Part shown: piece after piece, positions 32,912 to 41,319 of the stretch
Layout of the letters: each line of letters opens with the position of its first letter
Position numbering within the stretch: position 1 is the stretch's first letter
From: CAZDQL01 sp964507325
GTDB taxonomy: Bacteria; Planctomycetota; UBA1135; GCA-002686595
NCBI GenBank assembly: GCA_964507325.1
Contig: CAZDQL010000044.1
Coordinates: forward strand, 1 to 48,895
Length of the DNA: 48,895 nt
Reading direction: 5' to 3'
The notes under the pieces: model-generated
Seen by the model: only the letters and a program-made list of their open reading frames with translations
Databases searched by the model: none
What the model was told of the DNA's origin: nothing
Translations under genes and position numbers: made by a program

Positions 32912-34087
32912 ATGAATGCAGCCCTGCTCCTACTCCCCCTGCTCGCCCCGCAGGACCCGGTCGCCCTCGACCGCTACGCGCCGGTGCGCGCGACCCTCGA
33001 CCGCGGCGTCGAGGACGGCAGCTACAGCGGGGTCGTCGCGGCCCTCGAGGTCGACGGCGAGCGCGTGCTGACTCACGCCGCCGGCGGCCTCGAGCCCGAC
33101 GCCATCTTCCGCATCTTCTCGATGACCAAGCCGGTCACGGCGGTGGCCGCCTTGATGCTGGTCGAGGAGGAGAAGCTCGAGCTGGACGCTCCGGTGGCCA
33201 GTGTCCTGCCCGAGTTCGAGGACGTGCAGGTGGCGACCGTCGAGCGCGAGGGCCTGCGGCGAGAGGTCGAGCAGGAGCCCTGCGAGCGACCGATGACCGT
33301 GCGCGACCTGCTGCGGCACACCTCCGGCCTGACCTACGGCTTCTTCGGCTCGAGCCATGTCGACCGGCTCGTGAACGAGGCCGACCTGTATTCGGGCGAC
33401 CTGGCGACCTTCACCGCACGCCTGGCGGAGCTACCCCTCAAGCACCAGCCGGGCGAGCGCTTCGAGTACTCCCTGTCCAGCGACGTGCTGGGGCGCGTGG
33501 TCGAGGTGGTCTCGGGGCAGCCTCTCGACGAGTTCTTCGAGGCGCGCATCTTCGCTCCCCTGGGCATGGAGGACACGGGCTTCCAGGTGGACGAGGAGGA
33601 TCTGGCGCGCCTGGCGCCCATCCACGGACGCGCTGGGGGGAAGCTGGTCGAGACGGAGGCCGGCGTGAACCTGGGAATGCCGGCACCGACCGAGCGCCCC
33701 GAGTTGCTGTTGGGTGGGGCCGGCCTGTATTCGACCGCCGACGACTACCTGCGCTTCTGCCGCATGCTGGTGAACGGCGGCGCCCTGGACGGGAAGCGGT
33801 TGCTCGAGGAGGCGACCGTGGACGAGATGCTGCGCGATCAGCTCGGCGAGCGGCCCAGCTCCGTGCTGCTGATGGGCAGCAGCTTCGGCCTCGGCCTGGC
33901 GGTCACCCGCCTCGGGAACCCGCGCGCTGGACCGCCGGCCGGGACGGCCTGGTGGGGCGGCGCGGCGGGCACGGCCTTCTGGGTCGATCGCGAGCACAAG
34001 GTCGCCGGCGTGTTCATGATCCAGAACTGGATGGAACTGATGCACTGGGGCAAGTTCCAGGCGGCGACCTACCGGGCCCTGCGATGA
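32912..34087 (+). CDS. Secreted serine hydrolase of the class C beta-lactamase / DD-peptidase fold
   Basis: About 391 residues from ATG 32912 (394 if ATG 32903 is used). The N-terminus is a signal peptide (MNAALLLLPLLAPQDP). The fold is marked by the S-x-x-K motif in FSMTKPV (Ser about residue 70) with its lysine, and the tyrosine motif in EYSLSSDVLGRVVE (Tyr about 186). The third motif is likely WWGGAAGTAFW. Family members are esterases, D-aminopeptidases or PBP4-like enzymes, and true beta-lactamase activity is not implied. ATG 32912 is preferred because it starts the hydrophobic segment directly and lies 7 nt after a TAGGAT hexamer. The stop overlaps the ABC ATPase start (ATGA), so the enzyme belongs to the exporter operon. 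Confidence 0.88.
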   Translation: MNAALLLLPLLAPQDPVALDRYAPVRATLDRGVEDGSYSGVVAALEVDGERVLTHAAGGLEPDAIFRIFSMTKPVTAVAALMLVEEEKLELDAPVASVLPEFEDVQVATVEREGLRREVEQEPCERPMTVRDLLRHTSGLTYGFFGSSHVDRLVNEADLYSGDLATFTARLAELPLKHQPGERFEYSLSSDVLGRVVEVVSGQPLDEFFEARIFAPLGMEDTGFQVDEEDLARLAPIHGRAGGKLVETEAGVNLGMPAPTERPELLLGGAGLYSTADDYLRFCRMLVNGGALDGKRLLEEATVDEMLRDQLGERPSSVLLMGSSFGLGLAVTRLGNPRAGPPAGTAWWGGAAGTAFWVDREHKVAGVFMIQNWMELMHWGKFQAATYRALR

Positions 34088-35022
34088 ACGACCGAACAGC
34101 CCTGCGTGCCCACGGCCTGGTGAAGCGCTTCGGCGACCTCGTCGCCGTCGACGGCCTCGACCTGGAGCTGCGCGCCGGCTCCTGCCTGGCGCTGCTCGGT
34201 CCCAACGGGGCGGGCAAGACGACCGCCATCGAGATGATCGAGGGCCTCTTGACCCCCGACGCGGGCGAGGTCGAGATCCTCGGCCGCACCTGGGCCGACG
34301 ATCCGGAAGGCATCCGCGAGCGCATCGGCGTGCAGCTCCAGGAGACGCGGCTGCAGGAGAAGGTCAGCGCCCTCGAGACGCTGACCCTCTTCCGCAGCTT
34401 CTACGGCCGGGGGCGCGACCTGGCCGAGATCCTCGAGCTGGTGGGCATGACCGAGAAGCGCGACGCGCGGGTCGAGAACCTCTCCGGAGGCCAGCACCAG
34501 CGGCTGGCCCTGGCCTGCGCCCTGGTCTCGAACCCGGAGCTGCTCTTCCTGGACGAGCCGACCACCGGCCTCGACCCCCAGGCCCGCCGGAGGGTGTGGG
34601 AGATCGTGGAGACCTACAAGAGCGAGGGGCACAGCGTGCTGCTCACCACCCACTACATGGAGGAGGCCGAGCGCCTGGCGGACGAGGTGGTGATCGTCGA
34701 CACCGGCAAGGTGATCGCCCGCGGCACCCCGGCGGAGGTCATCGGCCAGCTGCAGGCGGAGAGCATCGTCGAGCTCTTCCCGCGCAACGGCGAGATGCAG
34801 CACCTGGCCGAGCAGGACCTGGGCGCCCTGCCCGGCGTGAGGGAGGTGCGGCGCGAGGGCGCCGCCTTCACGCTGGTGGTCGAGGACACCCAAGCCAGTG
34901 TCGGCGCCCTGCTCGCGCACCTGGCGCAGGTCGAAGTGCAGCTCGAGTCGCTGCAGACGCACGCCCCCACTCTCGAGGACGTCTTCGTGGCCCTGACCGG
35001 AAAGCACCTGCGCGATGGGTAG
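34084..35022 (+). CDS. ABC-2 type exporter ATP-binding protein
   Basis: 312 residues. Walker A is GPNGAGKTTAIEM, the Q-loop VQLQETRLQEKV, the signature NLSGGQHQRLALA, Walker B ELLFLDEPTTGLDP and the H-loop LLTTHYMEEAERLADE. A C-terminal regulatory domain (~220-312) follows, as in the drug/antibiotic exporter ATPases of the DrrA/NatA/CcmA class. The start is ATG 34084, overlapping the serine hydrolase stop. It overlaps the permease gene by 8 bp. The exported substrate is unknown; lipids, peptides or drugs are usual for this class. Confidence 0.94.
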   Translation: MNDRTALRAHGLVKRFGDLVAVDGLDLELRAGSCLALLGPNGAGKTTAIEMIEGLLTPDAGEVEILGRTWADDPEGIRERIGVQLQETRLQEKVSALETLTLFRSFYGRGRDLAEILELVGMTEKRDARVENLSGGQHQRLALACALVSNPELLFLDEPTTGLDPQARRRVWEIVETYKSEGHSVLLTTHYMEEAERLADEVVIVDTGKVIARGTPAEVIGQLQAESIVELFPRNGEMQHLAEQDLGALPGVREVRREGAAFTLVVEDTQASVGALLAHLAQVEVQLESLQTHAPTLEDVFVALTGKHLRDG

Positions 35023-36043
35023 TCCCCTCCCCCGCTGGCCGGAGCTGCGCGAGCTCACGCGGCACCGCACCCTCGGATTCGTGCGGCAGCCCGAGGCGGT
35101 GTTCTGGGTGTTCGCCTTCCCCATGATCCTGGCGGCCGTGTTGGGCTTCGCCTTCCAGGGCGGAGAGCCCGCGCCGAGCAGGGTGGGCGTGCTCGACGCC
35201 CCCGGCCCCTGGCGCGCGGCGCTGGAGGGCGACGAGCTGATCGAGCTGGAGGTGTTCGAGGATCGGGAGGCGGCCGAGCGCGCCCTGCGAGGCGGGCACG
35301 TGGACCTCCTGGCCCTGGGCGACGACGCGCGGCCGGACCTGCGCCTAGACCCGGTGCGCGGCGAGGCCGAGCTGGCGCGCCTGCGGGTGCTGGTCGCCAT
35401 CGGCGAGCTCGAGCCGCTGGCGGTCGACGAGGTGACGGAGCACGGCTCGCGCTACGTGGACTTCCTCTTCCCCGGGCTGCTCGGCATGAACCTGATGGGC
35501 ACGGGCCTGTGGGCCATCGGCTTCGCCGTGGCGGACATGCGCCAGCGCAAGGTGCTCAAGCGCCTGTTGGTGACGCCGATGCGGCGCTCGTCGTTCCTGG
35601 CCTCGTTCATGCTCTCGCGCCTGGTGTTCCTCTTGGGCGAGATCGTGCTCCTGACCGCCTTCGGCGTGTGGGTGCTGGGGGTCCCCCTGCGCGCGAACCT
35701 GCTCCTGTTCCTCGGCCTGTGCACCCTGGGCGCGGTCGGCTTCGCGGGCCTGGGACTGCTCGCCGCGTCGAGGGTGAAGACGATCGAGGGCGTCTCGGGC
35801 ATGCTCAACCTGGTGATGATGCCGATGTGGCTGGGCTCGGGCGTCTTCTTCAGCTACGAGCGCTTCCCGGAGGTCGTGCAGCCCATCCTGCGTGCCCTGC
35901 CGCTGACCGCCCTCAACGACGCCCTGCGCGCGGCGATGATCGACGGCGCGGGGATCGGGGGGATGCTGCCCGAGCTGGGGGTGCTCCTGGTGTGGACGGT
36001 GGTGCCCTTCGTGGTGGCGCTCAAGATCTTCCGCTGGGCGTGA
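35015..36043 (+). CDS. ABC-2 type exporter permease
   Basis: 342 residues. One membrane segment near ~28-48 is followed by a periplasmic domain (~50-140) and five C-terminal segments from about residue 150 onward, the standard ABC-2 layout. Typical stretches are FLFPGLLGMNLMGTGLW, ADMRQRKVLKRLLVTPMRR (the coupling region) and the LPLTALNDALRA loop near the end. It overlaps its ATPase gene by 8 bp and ends 9 bp before the pectate-lyase-like gene. Confidence 0.92.
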   Translation: MGSPLPRWPELRELTRHRTLGFVRQPEAVFWVFAFPMILAAVLGFAFQGGEPAPSRVGVLDAPGPWRAALEGDELIELEVFEDREAAERALRGGHVDLLALGDDARPDLRLDPVRGEAELARLRVLVAIGELEPLAVDEVTEHGSRYVDFLFPGLLGMNLMGTGLWAIGFAVADMRQRKVLKRLLVTPMRRSSFLASFMLSRLVFLLGEIVLLTAFGVWVLGVPLRANLLLFLGLCTLGAVGFAGLGLLAASRVKTIEGVSGMLNLVMMPMWLGSGVFFSYERFPEVVQPILRALPLTALNDALRAAMIDGAGIGGMLPELGVLLVWTVVPFVVALKIFRWA

Positions 36044-36052
36044 GGTGCCCGC

Positions 36053-37357
36053 ATGGCTTGCAGAACAACCAGCCTGACCCTCCTGATCGCGCTGAGCCTC
36101 ACACCCGGACCCGGCCATGCACAGCAGTCGGAGTCGGCGAGGAGCGAGCGTCCGGACCACTACAGCGTGCTCGACCACGGAGCCAGGGGCGACGGCGAGA
36201 CCGACGCGACAGCCGCCTTCCAGGCCGCACTCGACGCCGCGGGGGAGGCCGGCGGCGGGGTCGTCCACGCGCCGCGGGGCAACTACCTCTTTCGCGGGCA
36301 GCTGCGCGTCCCGCGGGCGGTGACGCTCAAGGGCATCTGGGAGTCGGTTCCCGCGCACAACGGGATCCGCAACCGGGGGCTGCCGAAGCCCACCGACGAC
36401 GGCACCACGTTCCTCGTCACCGCCGACGCCGGCAAGGAGGACGGCGCTCCATTCATCACCCTGCAAACGAACAGCACTCTCAAGGGCGTCGTCATCTACT
36501 ACCCCGACCAGAAGGTCGACGAGGAGCCCGTCCCCTACCCCTGGGCGATCGCCATGCGCGGCAAGAACCCGGCGGTCCACGACGTCGAGCTGCTCAATCC
36601 CTACAACGGGATCGACGCGTCGCGCAACGAGCGGCACCTGATCCGCAACGTGCACGGCCAGCCGCTGCGGCGCGGGATCTACGTCGACGCGATCTACGAC
36701 ATCGGCCGCATCGAGAACGTGCACTTCAATCCGTGGTGGAGCATGCAGCCGAAGCTCTTCCAGTGGCAGATGGCCAACGGCGAGGCCTTCGTGTTCGGCC
36801 GCAGCGACTGGGAGTACGTCCTGAACACCTTCTGCTTCGGCTACAAGGTCGGGTACCGCTTCACCCAGACGGAGGCCGGCCTGTGCAACGGGAACTTCCT
36901 CGGCCTCGGTGCCGACGACTGCTGGACCGCGGTGGTCGTCGAGCAGTGCGCGCCCTACGGGTTGCTCTTCACGAACGGTCAGTTCGTCTCCTTCCACGGT
37001 CCGGACCCGACGATGGTGAGCGTCGAGGCCACGAACCGGGGCTCGGTCCGCTTCGTCAATTGCGCCTTCTGGGGGCCCTGCAACCAGGTCGCCCGCCTCG
37101 CCGGCAGGGGGACGGTCGGCTTCAGCGACTGCACCTTCACGCAGTGGGATGGCCAGCAGGAAGGCCGCCACGCCATCCAGGCCTCGAGCGGGTCGGTGCT
37201 GGTCAGGGGCTGCGAGTTCCGCCGCAACGCCCCGCAGATCGAGCTGGGCGCAGGCGTCCGGCGAGCCGTCATCACGGGCAACCTCTTCAGCGGCGTCGCC
37301 CGTGTCTCCAACGGCTGCGGCGAGCGGGCCCAAATCGCGAACAACGCGGCTGATTGA
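36053..37357 (+). CDS. Secreted pectate-lyase-3-type beta-helix protein
   Basis: 434 residues with a signal peptide (ending PGPGHAQQ). The mature start SVLDHGARGDGETDATAAFQ is the hallmark of Pectate_lyase_3 / GH28- and GH55-like beta-helices, followed by GGGVVHAPRGNYLFRG. Later turns include CNGNFLGLGADDCW, RFVNCAFWGPCNQVARL and SFHGPDPTMVSVEATNRG. It should bind or degrade a polysaccharide outside the inner membrane; catalytic residues cannot be fixed. GAGG about 8 nt before the ATG and the 9-bp gap to the permease suggest it is the fourth gene of the operon. Confidence 0.85.
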   Translation: MACRTTSLTLLIALSLTPGPGHAQQSESARSERPDHYSVLDHGARGDGETDATAAFQAALDAAGEAGGGVVHAPRGNYLFRGQLRVPRAVTLKGIWESVPAHNGIRNRGLPKPTDDGTTFLVTADAGKEDGAPFITLQTNSTLKGVVIYYPDQKVDEEPVPYPWAIAMRGKNPAVHDVELLNPYNGIDASRNERHLIRNVHGQPLRRGIYVDAIYDIGRIENVHFNPWWSMQPKLFQWQMANGEAFVFGRSDWEYVLNTFCFGYKVGYRFTQTEAGLCNGNFLGLGADDCWTAVVVEQCAPYGLLFTNGQFVSFHGPDPTMVSVEATNRGSVRFVNCAFWGPCNQVARLAGRGTVGFSDCTFTQWDGQQEGRHAIQASSGSVLVRGCEFRRNAPQIELGAGVRRAVITGNLFSGVARVSNGCGERAQIANNAAD

Positions 37358-37492
37358 CTACACGCCACGCCGATCGCGGTCTCCCGCTTGTTACAGAGCC
37401 GTGATGGTGCGCGCTGGGACTCTCTGTGATCGTGGGGTGGTGCGAGTACCCGATCGCGAAGCAAGGAACGAGCGCCGCAGCGGAGATGCACC

Positions 37493-38857
37493 ATGAGCGT
37501 GATGATCGACTTGGCCTGGCTCGCCAGCGCCCCATTCCTCTCGATCGGCCTGGCCCTGCCGGTGCCCGCGCAGGACCGGGGTGAGCTCCCCATCTCCGAC
37601 CTGCCCCTGATCGATCCTCCGCCGGCGACCCAGTTCGTCGCCGTGGCGCGAGAGCGAGGGCCGCGCCCGGTGAAAGGCCGCAGCGACGTGCGGATCACCC
37701 TGTGGGAGATCCGTCCCGAGCGGCGGGCCGAGCCCGCCGTGCGGCGCAGGGTCTTGGGGTGGAGTCACTGGAGCCCCAGGCCGATGCTCGAGTCGCCGGA
37801 GATCCTGCGCTGGCAGGTGCCCGGCGAGCATCCCGCGGGCGGCAACGGATACTTCGTGAAGGTCCTGGGCGTCGACTACGCGACCTTCGAGGTCACCGAG
37901 CTGCTCACCGTGGGGCAAGCCCATGCCATCGGGCGCTCGGGGGAGCGCCTCTACCTGGACACCTCCGAGGGGCAGCGCATCCTCGACGTCGACAGCGGGG
38001 AGCTGCAGCCACAGGAGCCCGAGATCGAGCTCCTCGCCTGCTCTGGAGACGATTGGCTGGTAGGGGTCGATGGGCGAGCGGCCAGGTTCGACGCGGCGCA
38101 GGGCGAGGTCCTGCGCCACTACCCCGGGATCGAGCTCGACGAGAAAGCGCGCGGGTTCCGGTACGTCGAGTGGGACGGTGGCCGGTTCGCCGTGGCGAGC
38201 GGGCAGTTCTTCGACGAGCGGGGAGAGGCGGTCCACGTCCTCGACTTCGGGGAATGGTCGATCATCCACAGCGAGCTGCTCCTCTGGGACCTGGAGGCGG
38301 GAACGCAGCAGCGCGTACTCGCCCGCACCCAGGCCCGCGGGGGATCCGGGCGCGGCGTCTTGCCGATCGCGGTGCGCGCCGAGGTCGCTGAGGAGCGCCT
38401 GCACTACACCGAACGCTTCCCGGCGCAGGGCGAGCACGCCAGCCTCGAGGAGGTCGACCGGCTGCGCGACTACGAGCTGGTGACGCTCGACCTCACGACC
38501 GGTGAGGAGCTCGCACGGGAGCCGCTCACCGTCCATCCCGACCCCCGGCCGCAGAGCCGTGGACCCGTCCCCGAGTACCTGCGCAGGTTCTTCCAGGAGT
38601 CACCGATCCGGGTCTGGGGCGAGGAGCAGGACCTGGCCCACGCCTTCCTCGTGCAGCGCGGGATCGACCCCGAGCTGCCCGAGACCGGGGTGCGCAGGTT
38701 CCGCGCCGTCTGCCGGACTCCCGACGGCGGCGAGCTGCTCGTGCTGCATCGCGACGCCTTCTTGCACTGCGACCTCGAGACGCGGGAGATCGTGCGCTGG
38801 ACCGCTCCGAAGGCGCTCCGCCGCTGCCCCGTCGATCTCTACGCGGTCGAGCTGTAG
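37493..38857 (+). CDS. Exported protein of unknown function, propeller-like
   Basis: 454 residues. A hydrophobic start (residues ~5-26, ending LPVPAQD) looks like a signal peptide, and GGAG-like GGAG/A (37482-37485) lies 7 nt before the ATG. The mature protein has repeated beta-strand patterns (ITLWEIRPE, VDYATFEVTELLTVG, GERLYLDTSEGQRILDVD, LLLWDLEAGTQQRVLAR, ELVTLDLTTGEELAREP) at ~40-60-residue spacing, suggesting a beta-propeller. No enzymatic motif is visible and I cannot name a family. It is flanked by gaps of 135 and 207 bp and is probably a single-gene unit. Confidence 0.6.
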   Translation: MSVMIDLAWLASAPFLSIGLALPVPAQDRGELPISDLPLIDPPPATQFVAVARERGPRPVKGRSDVRITLWEIRPERRAEPAVRRRVLGWSHWSPRPMLESPEILRWQVPGEHPAGGNGYFVKVLGVDYATFEVTELLTVGQAHAIGRSGERLYLDTSEGQRILDVDSGELQPQEPEIELLACSGDDWLVGVDGRAARFDAAQGEVLRHYPGIELDEKARGFRYVEWDGGRFAVASGQFFDERGEAVHVLDFGEWSIIHSELLLWDLEAGTQQRVLARTQARGGSGRGVLPIAVRAEVAEERLHYTERFPAQGEHASLEEVDRLRDYELVTLDLTTGEELAREPLTVHPDPRPQSRGPVPEYLRRFFQESPIRVWGEEQDLAHAFLVQRGIDPELPETGVRRFRAVCRTPDGGELLVLHRDAFLHCDLETREIVRWTAPKALRRCPVDLYAVEL

Positions 38858-38881
38858 CGGGTCCGGCGGCTGCTGGGAGAC

Positions 38882-38905
38882 CTCCCCGTACCCCTCGTCG
38901 GGGGG
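38882..38905 (+). terminator. GC hairpin after the propeller-like gene
   Basis: 38882-38888 pairs with 38899-38905 (7 bp, one T.G pair) around a 10-nt loop, 24 bp past the stop. No T-run follows. The rest of the 207-bp gap to 39065 shows no gene and no clear promoter. Confidence 0.3.
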
Positions 38906-39064
38906 CTGGCCTTCGCACACCGCCTACCCGCGGTCGGGATCGCGGCTGATAACTTCTGGATCGGGGGAATTCCCGGTGCGGATCGACGAATCCCACCCCC
39001 CCGTCTCGATGTTCCGGGACGCACGCGAGGAGCCACGAGCCACCATCCCGAAGGGAATCGACCC

Positions 39065-41239
39065 ATGAGGCTGCACCGTCACATCGTCACCTTCGCCACC
39101 CTCGCACTCCTCTCTCCGGCGGCCGGTGCCCAGGAGGCTCCTGCGCAGCCGCCGCACCCCTTCCCCCCCGACGACCCGATCGCCCACGAGGTCGATCCGG
39201 GGAAGCTGAAGGCACTGGGGGAATTCGTCCGAGACCTGTGTGAATCGGACGAGCTGATCGGTGGCGAGCTCCTGGTGATCAAGAACGGACGGACCCTGCT
39301 GCACGAAGCGTACGGCTGGCTCGATCGTGAAGCAGAGCAGCCGATGGTCACGGACACCGTCTTCTGCGTGCGCTCGATGACCAAGCCGGTGATCGGTACG
39401 GCGATCCACATGCTCGTCGACGAAGGGAAGCTGGAATTGAGCGATCCCGTCTCGAAGTACCTCTCCAGCTTCGACAACGACGGATCCGGCGCGATCACCG
39501 TCGAGCAGTTGCTGTGGCACACCGGAGGCCTGCCACTGTCCGTTCTGACCCCGGGGCTCCTGGAAGAGCTCGAGGACATCACCGCGGTCGCAGCTCTCGC
39601 GGGAGAGCAAGGGCCGGAGTTCGAGCCTGGGGAGCGTTTCTGGTACAGCGATCCCGGTGCGGACACCCTGGCGGCGGTCGTCCAGGCGGCTTCCGGAGTG
39701 CCGCTGGAGGATTTCGTGCGCGAGCGGATCCTGGAACCGCTGGGGATGCAGGACTCCACCTGCCGGATGAGCGCAGGACATCCGCTGCGGGAGCGGGGCT
39801 GCAGCAGCTACGTCGGCAGGAGAGGGGATTGGAGTCGCTACTGGACTCCGGCGGATGAGCCGATCTTCCCCTTCTTCCTGGGCTCCCAGTCGCTCTACTC
39901 CACGCCGGTCGACTACGCGCGCTTCCTCGATCTGTGGCTCAAGCGTGGCCGGCACGACGGCGAGCGTCTGCTCTCGATGCGGGCGATGCGGCGTGCGCTC
40001 GAGCCCGGTCCGCATCAGGCGGGTCTCACGACGGGCTTCGCCGGTCTGCGCGGCGAGTACGGCCATCTGTGGCAGCTCTGGATCGACCCGGAGCAGAGGC
40101 GGCGCGGTGGGCTGGTCGCGTTCGGGCACGGCGGTTCCGACGGGACGCAGGCCTGGGCCCTCCCGGCCGAGAGGTTGATGGTGCTGCTCTTCACCCAGTC
40201 GCGTGGTCACGGTGTGGGCATGCTGGTCGAGGAGAAGGTGGACCAGGTCTTTCGCGGCACCCCCTTCGATCCGGACGCCCTGACACCCGAACTCGGGCCC
40301 TATCTCGGCCTGTACGAGGATGTCCAAGCGGGTCTCTACCTGGCCGTGATCGAGGAGGAGGGTCGGCTCGCCATCGAGATGCCGGGACGGTTCATCCTCG
40401 AGACGCGCTACGCCGGTGAGGAGCGCTGGAAGTTGGTGCTCGACCCGCGAACGACGTTCTCGTTCGGACGCCGGGAGGATGGAGCCGTCGACAGGATCCT
40501 GGCGCGGGAGCCCGATGGCGAGGCCGAGCTCACGCGGCTGATCCCGTCTTCCGACCTGCCGGGGGTGGACGAGGTGATCGAGCAGGTGCGAGCCGCACAT
40601 CGCATAGACCGACTGAGCGAGACCGGCGCGGTGCGCCTCACGGGTGTCCTGGAGATGCCGGCGCGCCAGATGGAGGGACGGATCACCCAGCTCTACGCCG
40701 CACCGGATCGCTACCTGATGGAGATCGATCGCGGTACCGGTCCACAGCGGGTCGCCTGGGACGGGCAGACGGCGACGGTCGAGAACGACCTGGAGGGCTG
40801 GCTGGAGCTGGAGGGTATGCGCCGCGAGCAGGCGCGTCTGGAGAGCTTCGTCACCCTGGTGCGCGATTGGAGGTTGGCCTTCCAGGAGATCGCGGTGCTG
40901 ATGCGGATCCCCGGGACCGATGGCGGCGAAGCGAGGCTCGTGATTCGGGCCACACCCCGAGTGGCCCATCCCGTGACCTTGATCGTCGGTGAGGAGAGCG
41001 GCCGCCTCCTGGGGCACCGGCGCATCTCCGAGGCCCCGACGATTGGACGCATGGGTGTGTCGGTCACCTACGAGGATTTTCGGGAGGTGGGTGGAATGCT
41101 CCTCCCCTTCCGACAGGCGAGCAAATTCCCCACAGCCATCCTCGGCACGGTCACGGCGCGCTTCGAGGAAGTCGAGACCGGCGTCGAGGTGAGCGCTGCG
41201 GACTTCGTGATCGAGGCGCAGGTGGACGACTCGGATTGA
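39065..41239 (+). CDS. Secreted serine hydrolase (class C beta-lactamase fold) with C-terminal lipoprotein-sorting-like domain
   Basis: 724 residues with a signal peptide (ending SPAAGAQ). Residues ~45-400 form the serine hydrolase: S104-x-x-K107 in RSMTKPV, Y194 in WYSDPGADT, and the third motif in FGHGGSDGTQAW. A linker domain (~405-500) follows. Residues ~515-724 read as a separate beta-rich domain (VRLTGVLEMPARQMEG, PQRVAWDGQTATVEN, TARFEEVETGVEVS) like the open-barrel domains of outer-membrane lipoprotein-sorting proteins. The catalytic core is only distantly like the one at 32912. AAGGGAA lies upstream of ATG 39065. Substrate unknown; cell-wall peptide or ester hydrolysis is typical of the fold. 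Confidence 0.85.
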   Translation: MRLHRHIVTFATLALLSPAAGAQEAPAQPPHPFPPDDPIAHEVDPGKLKALGEFVRDLCESDELIGGELLVIKNGRTLLHEAYGWLDREAEQPMVTDTVFCVRSMTKPVIGTAIHMLVDEGKLELSDPVSKYLSSFDNDGSGAITVEQLLWHTGGLPLSVLTPGLLEELEDITAVAALAGEQGPEFEPGERFWYSDPGADTLAAVVQAASGVPLEDFVRERILEPLGMQDSTCRMSAGHPLRERGCSSYVGRRGDWSRYWTPADEPIFPFFLGSQSLYSTPVDYARFLDLWLKRGRHDGERLLSMRAMRRALEPGPHQAGLTTGFAGLRGEYGHLWQLWIDPEQRRRGGLVAFGHGGSDGTQAWALPAERLMVLLFTQSRGHGVGMLVEEKVDQVFRGTPFDPDALTPELGPYLGLYEDVQAGLYLAVIEEEGRLAIEMPGRFILETRYAGEERWKLVLDPRTTFSFGRREDGAVDRILAREPDGEAELTRLIPSSDLPGVDEVIEQVRAAHRIDRLSETGAVRLTGVLEMPARQMEGRITQLYAAPDRYLMEIDRGTGPQRVAWDGQTATVENDLEGWLELEGMRREQARLESFVTLVRDWRLAFQEIAVLMRIPGTDGGEARLVIRATPRVAHPVTLIVGEESGRLLGHRRISEAPTIGRMGVSVTYEDFREVGGMLLPFRQASKFPTAILGTVTARFEEVETGVEVSAADFVIEAQVDDSD

Positions 41240-41319
41240 GCGCGCCTCAGGTGCGGCGGCGGCTCCGGGAAGGAACTCACTGGCCACCGCCGGGCGATCG
41301 GCGACTAGGATCCACGGTC

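Noticed and set aside
32912..34087. True beta-lactamase (antibiotic resistance gene)
   Set aside because: The SxxK and tyrosine motifs are present, but these are shared by esterases and DD-peptidases; nothing seen is specific to class C beta-lactamases, so resistance is not claimed.
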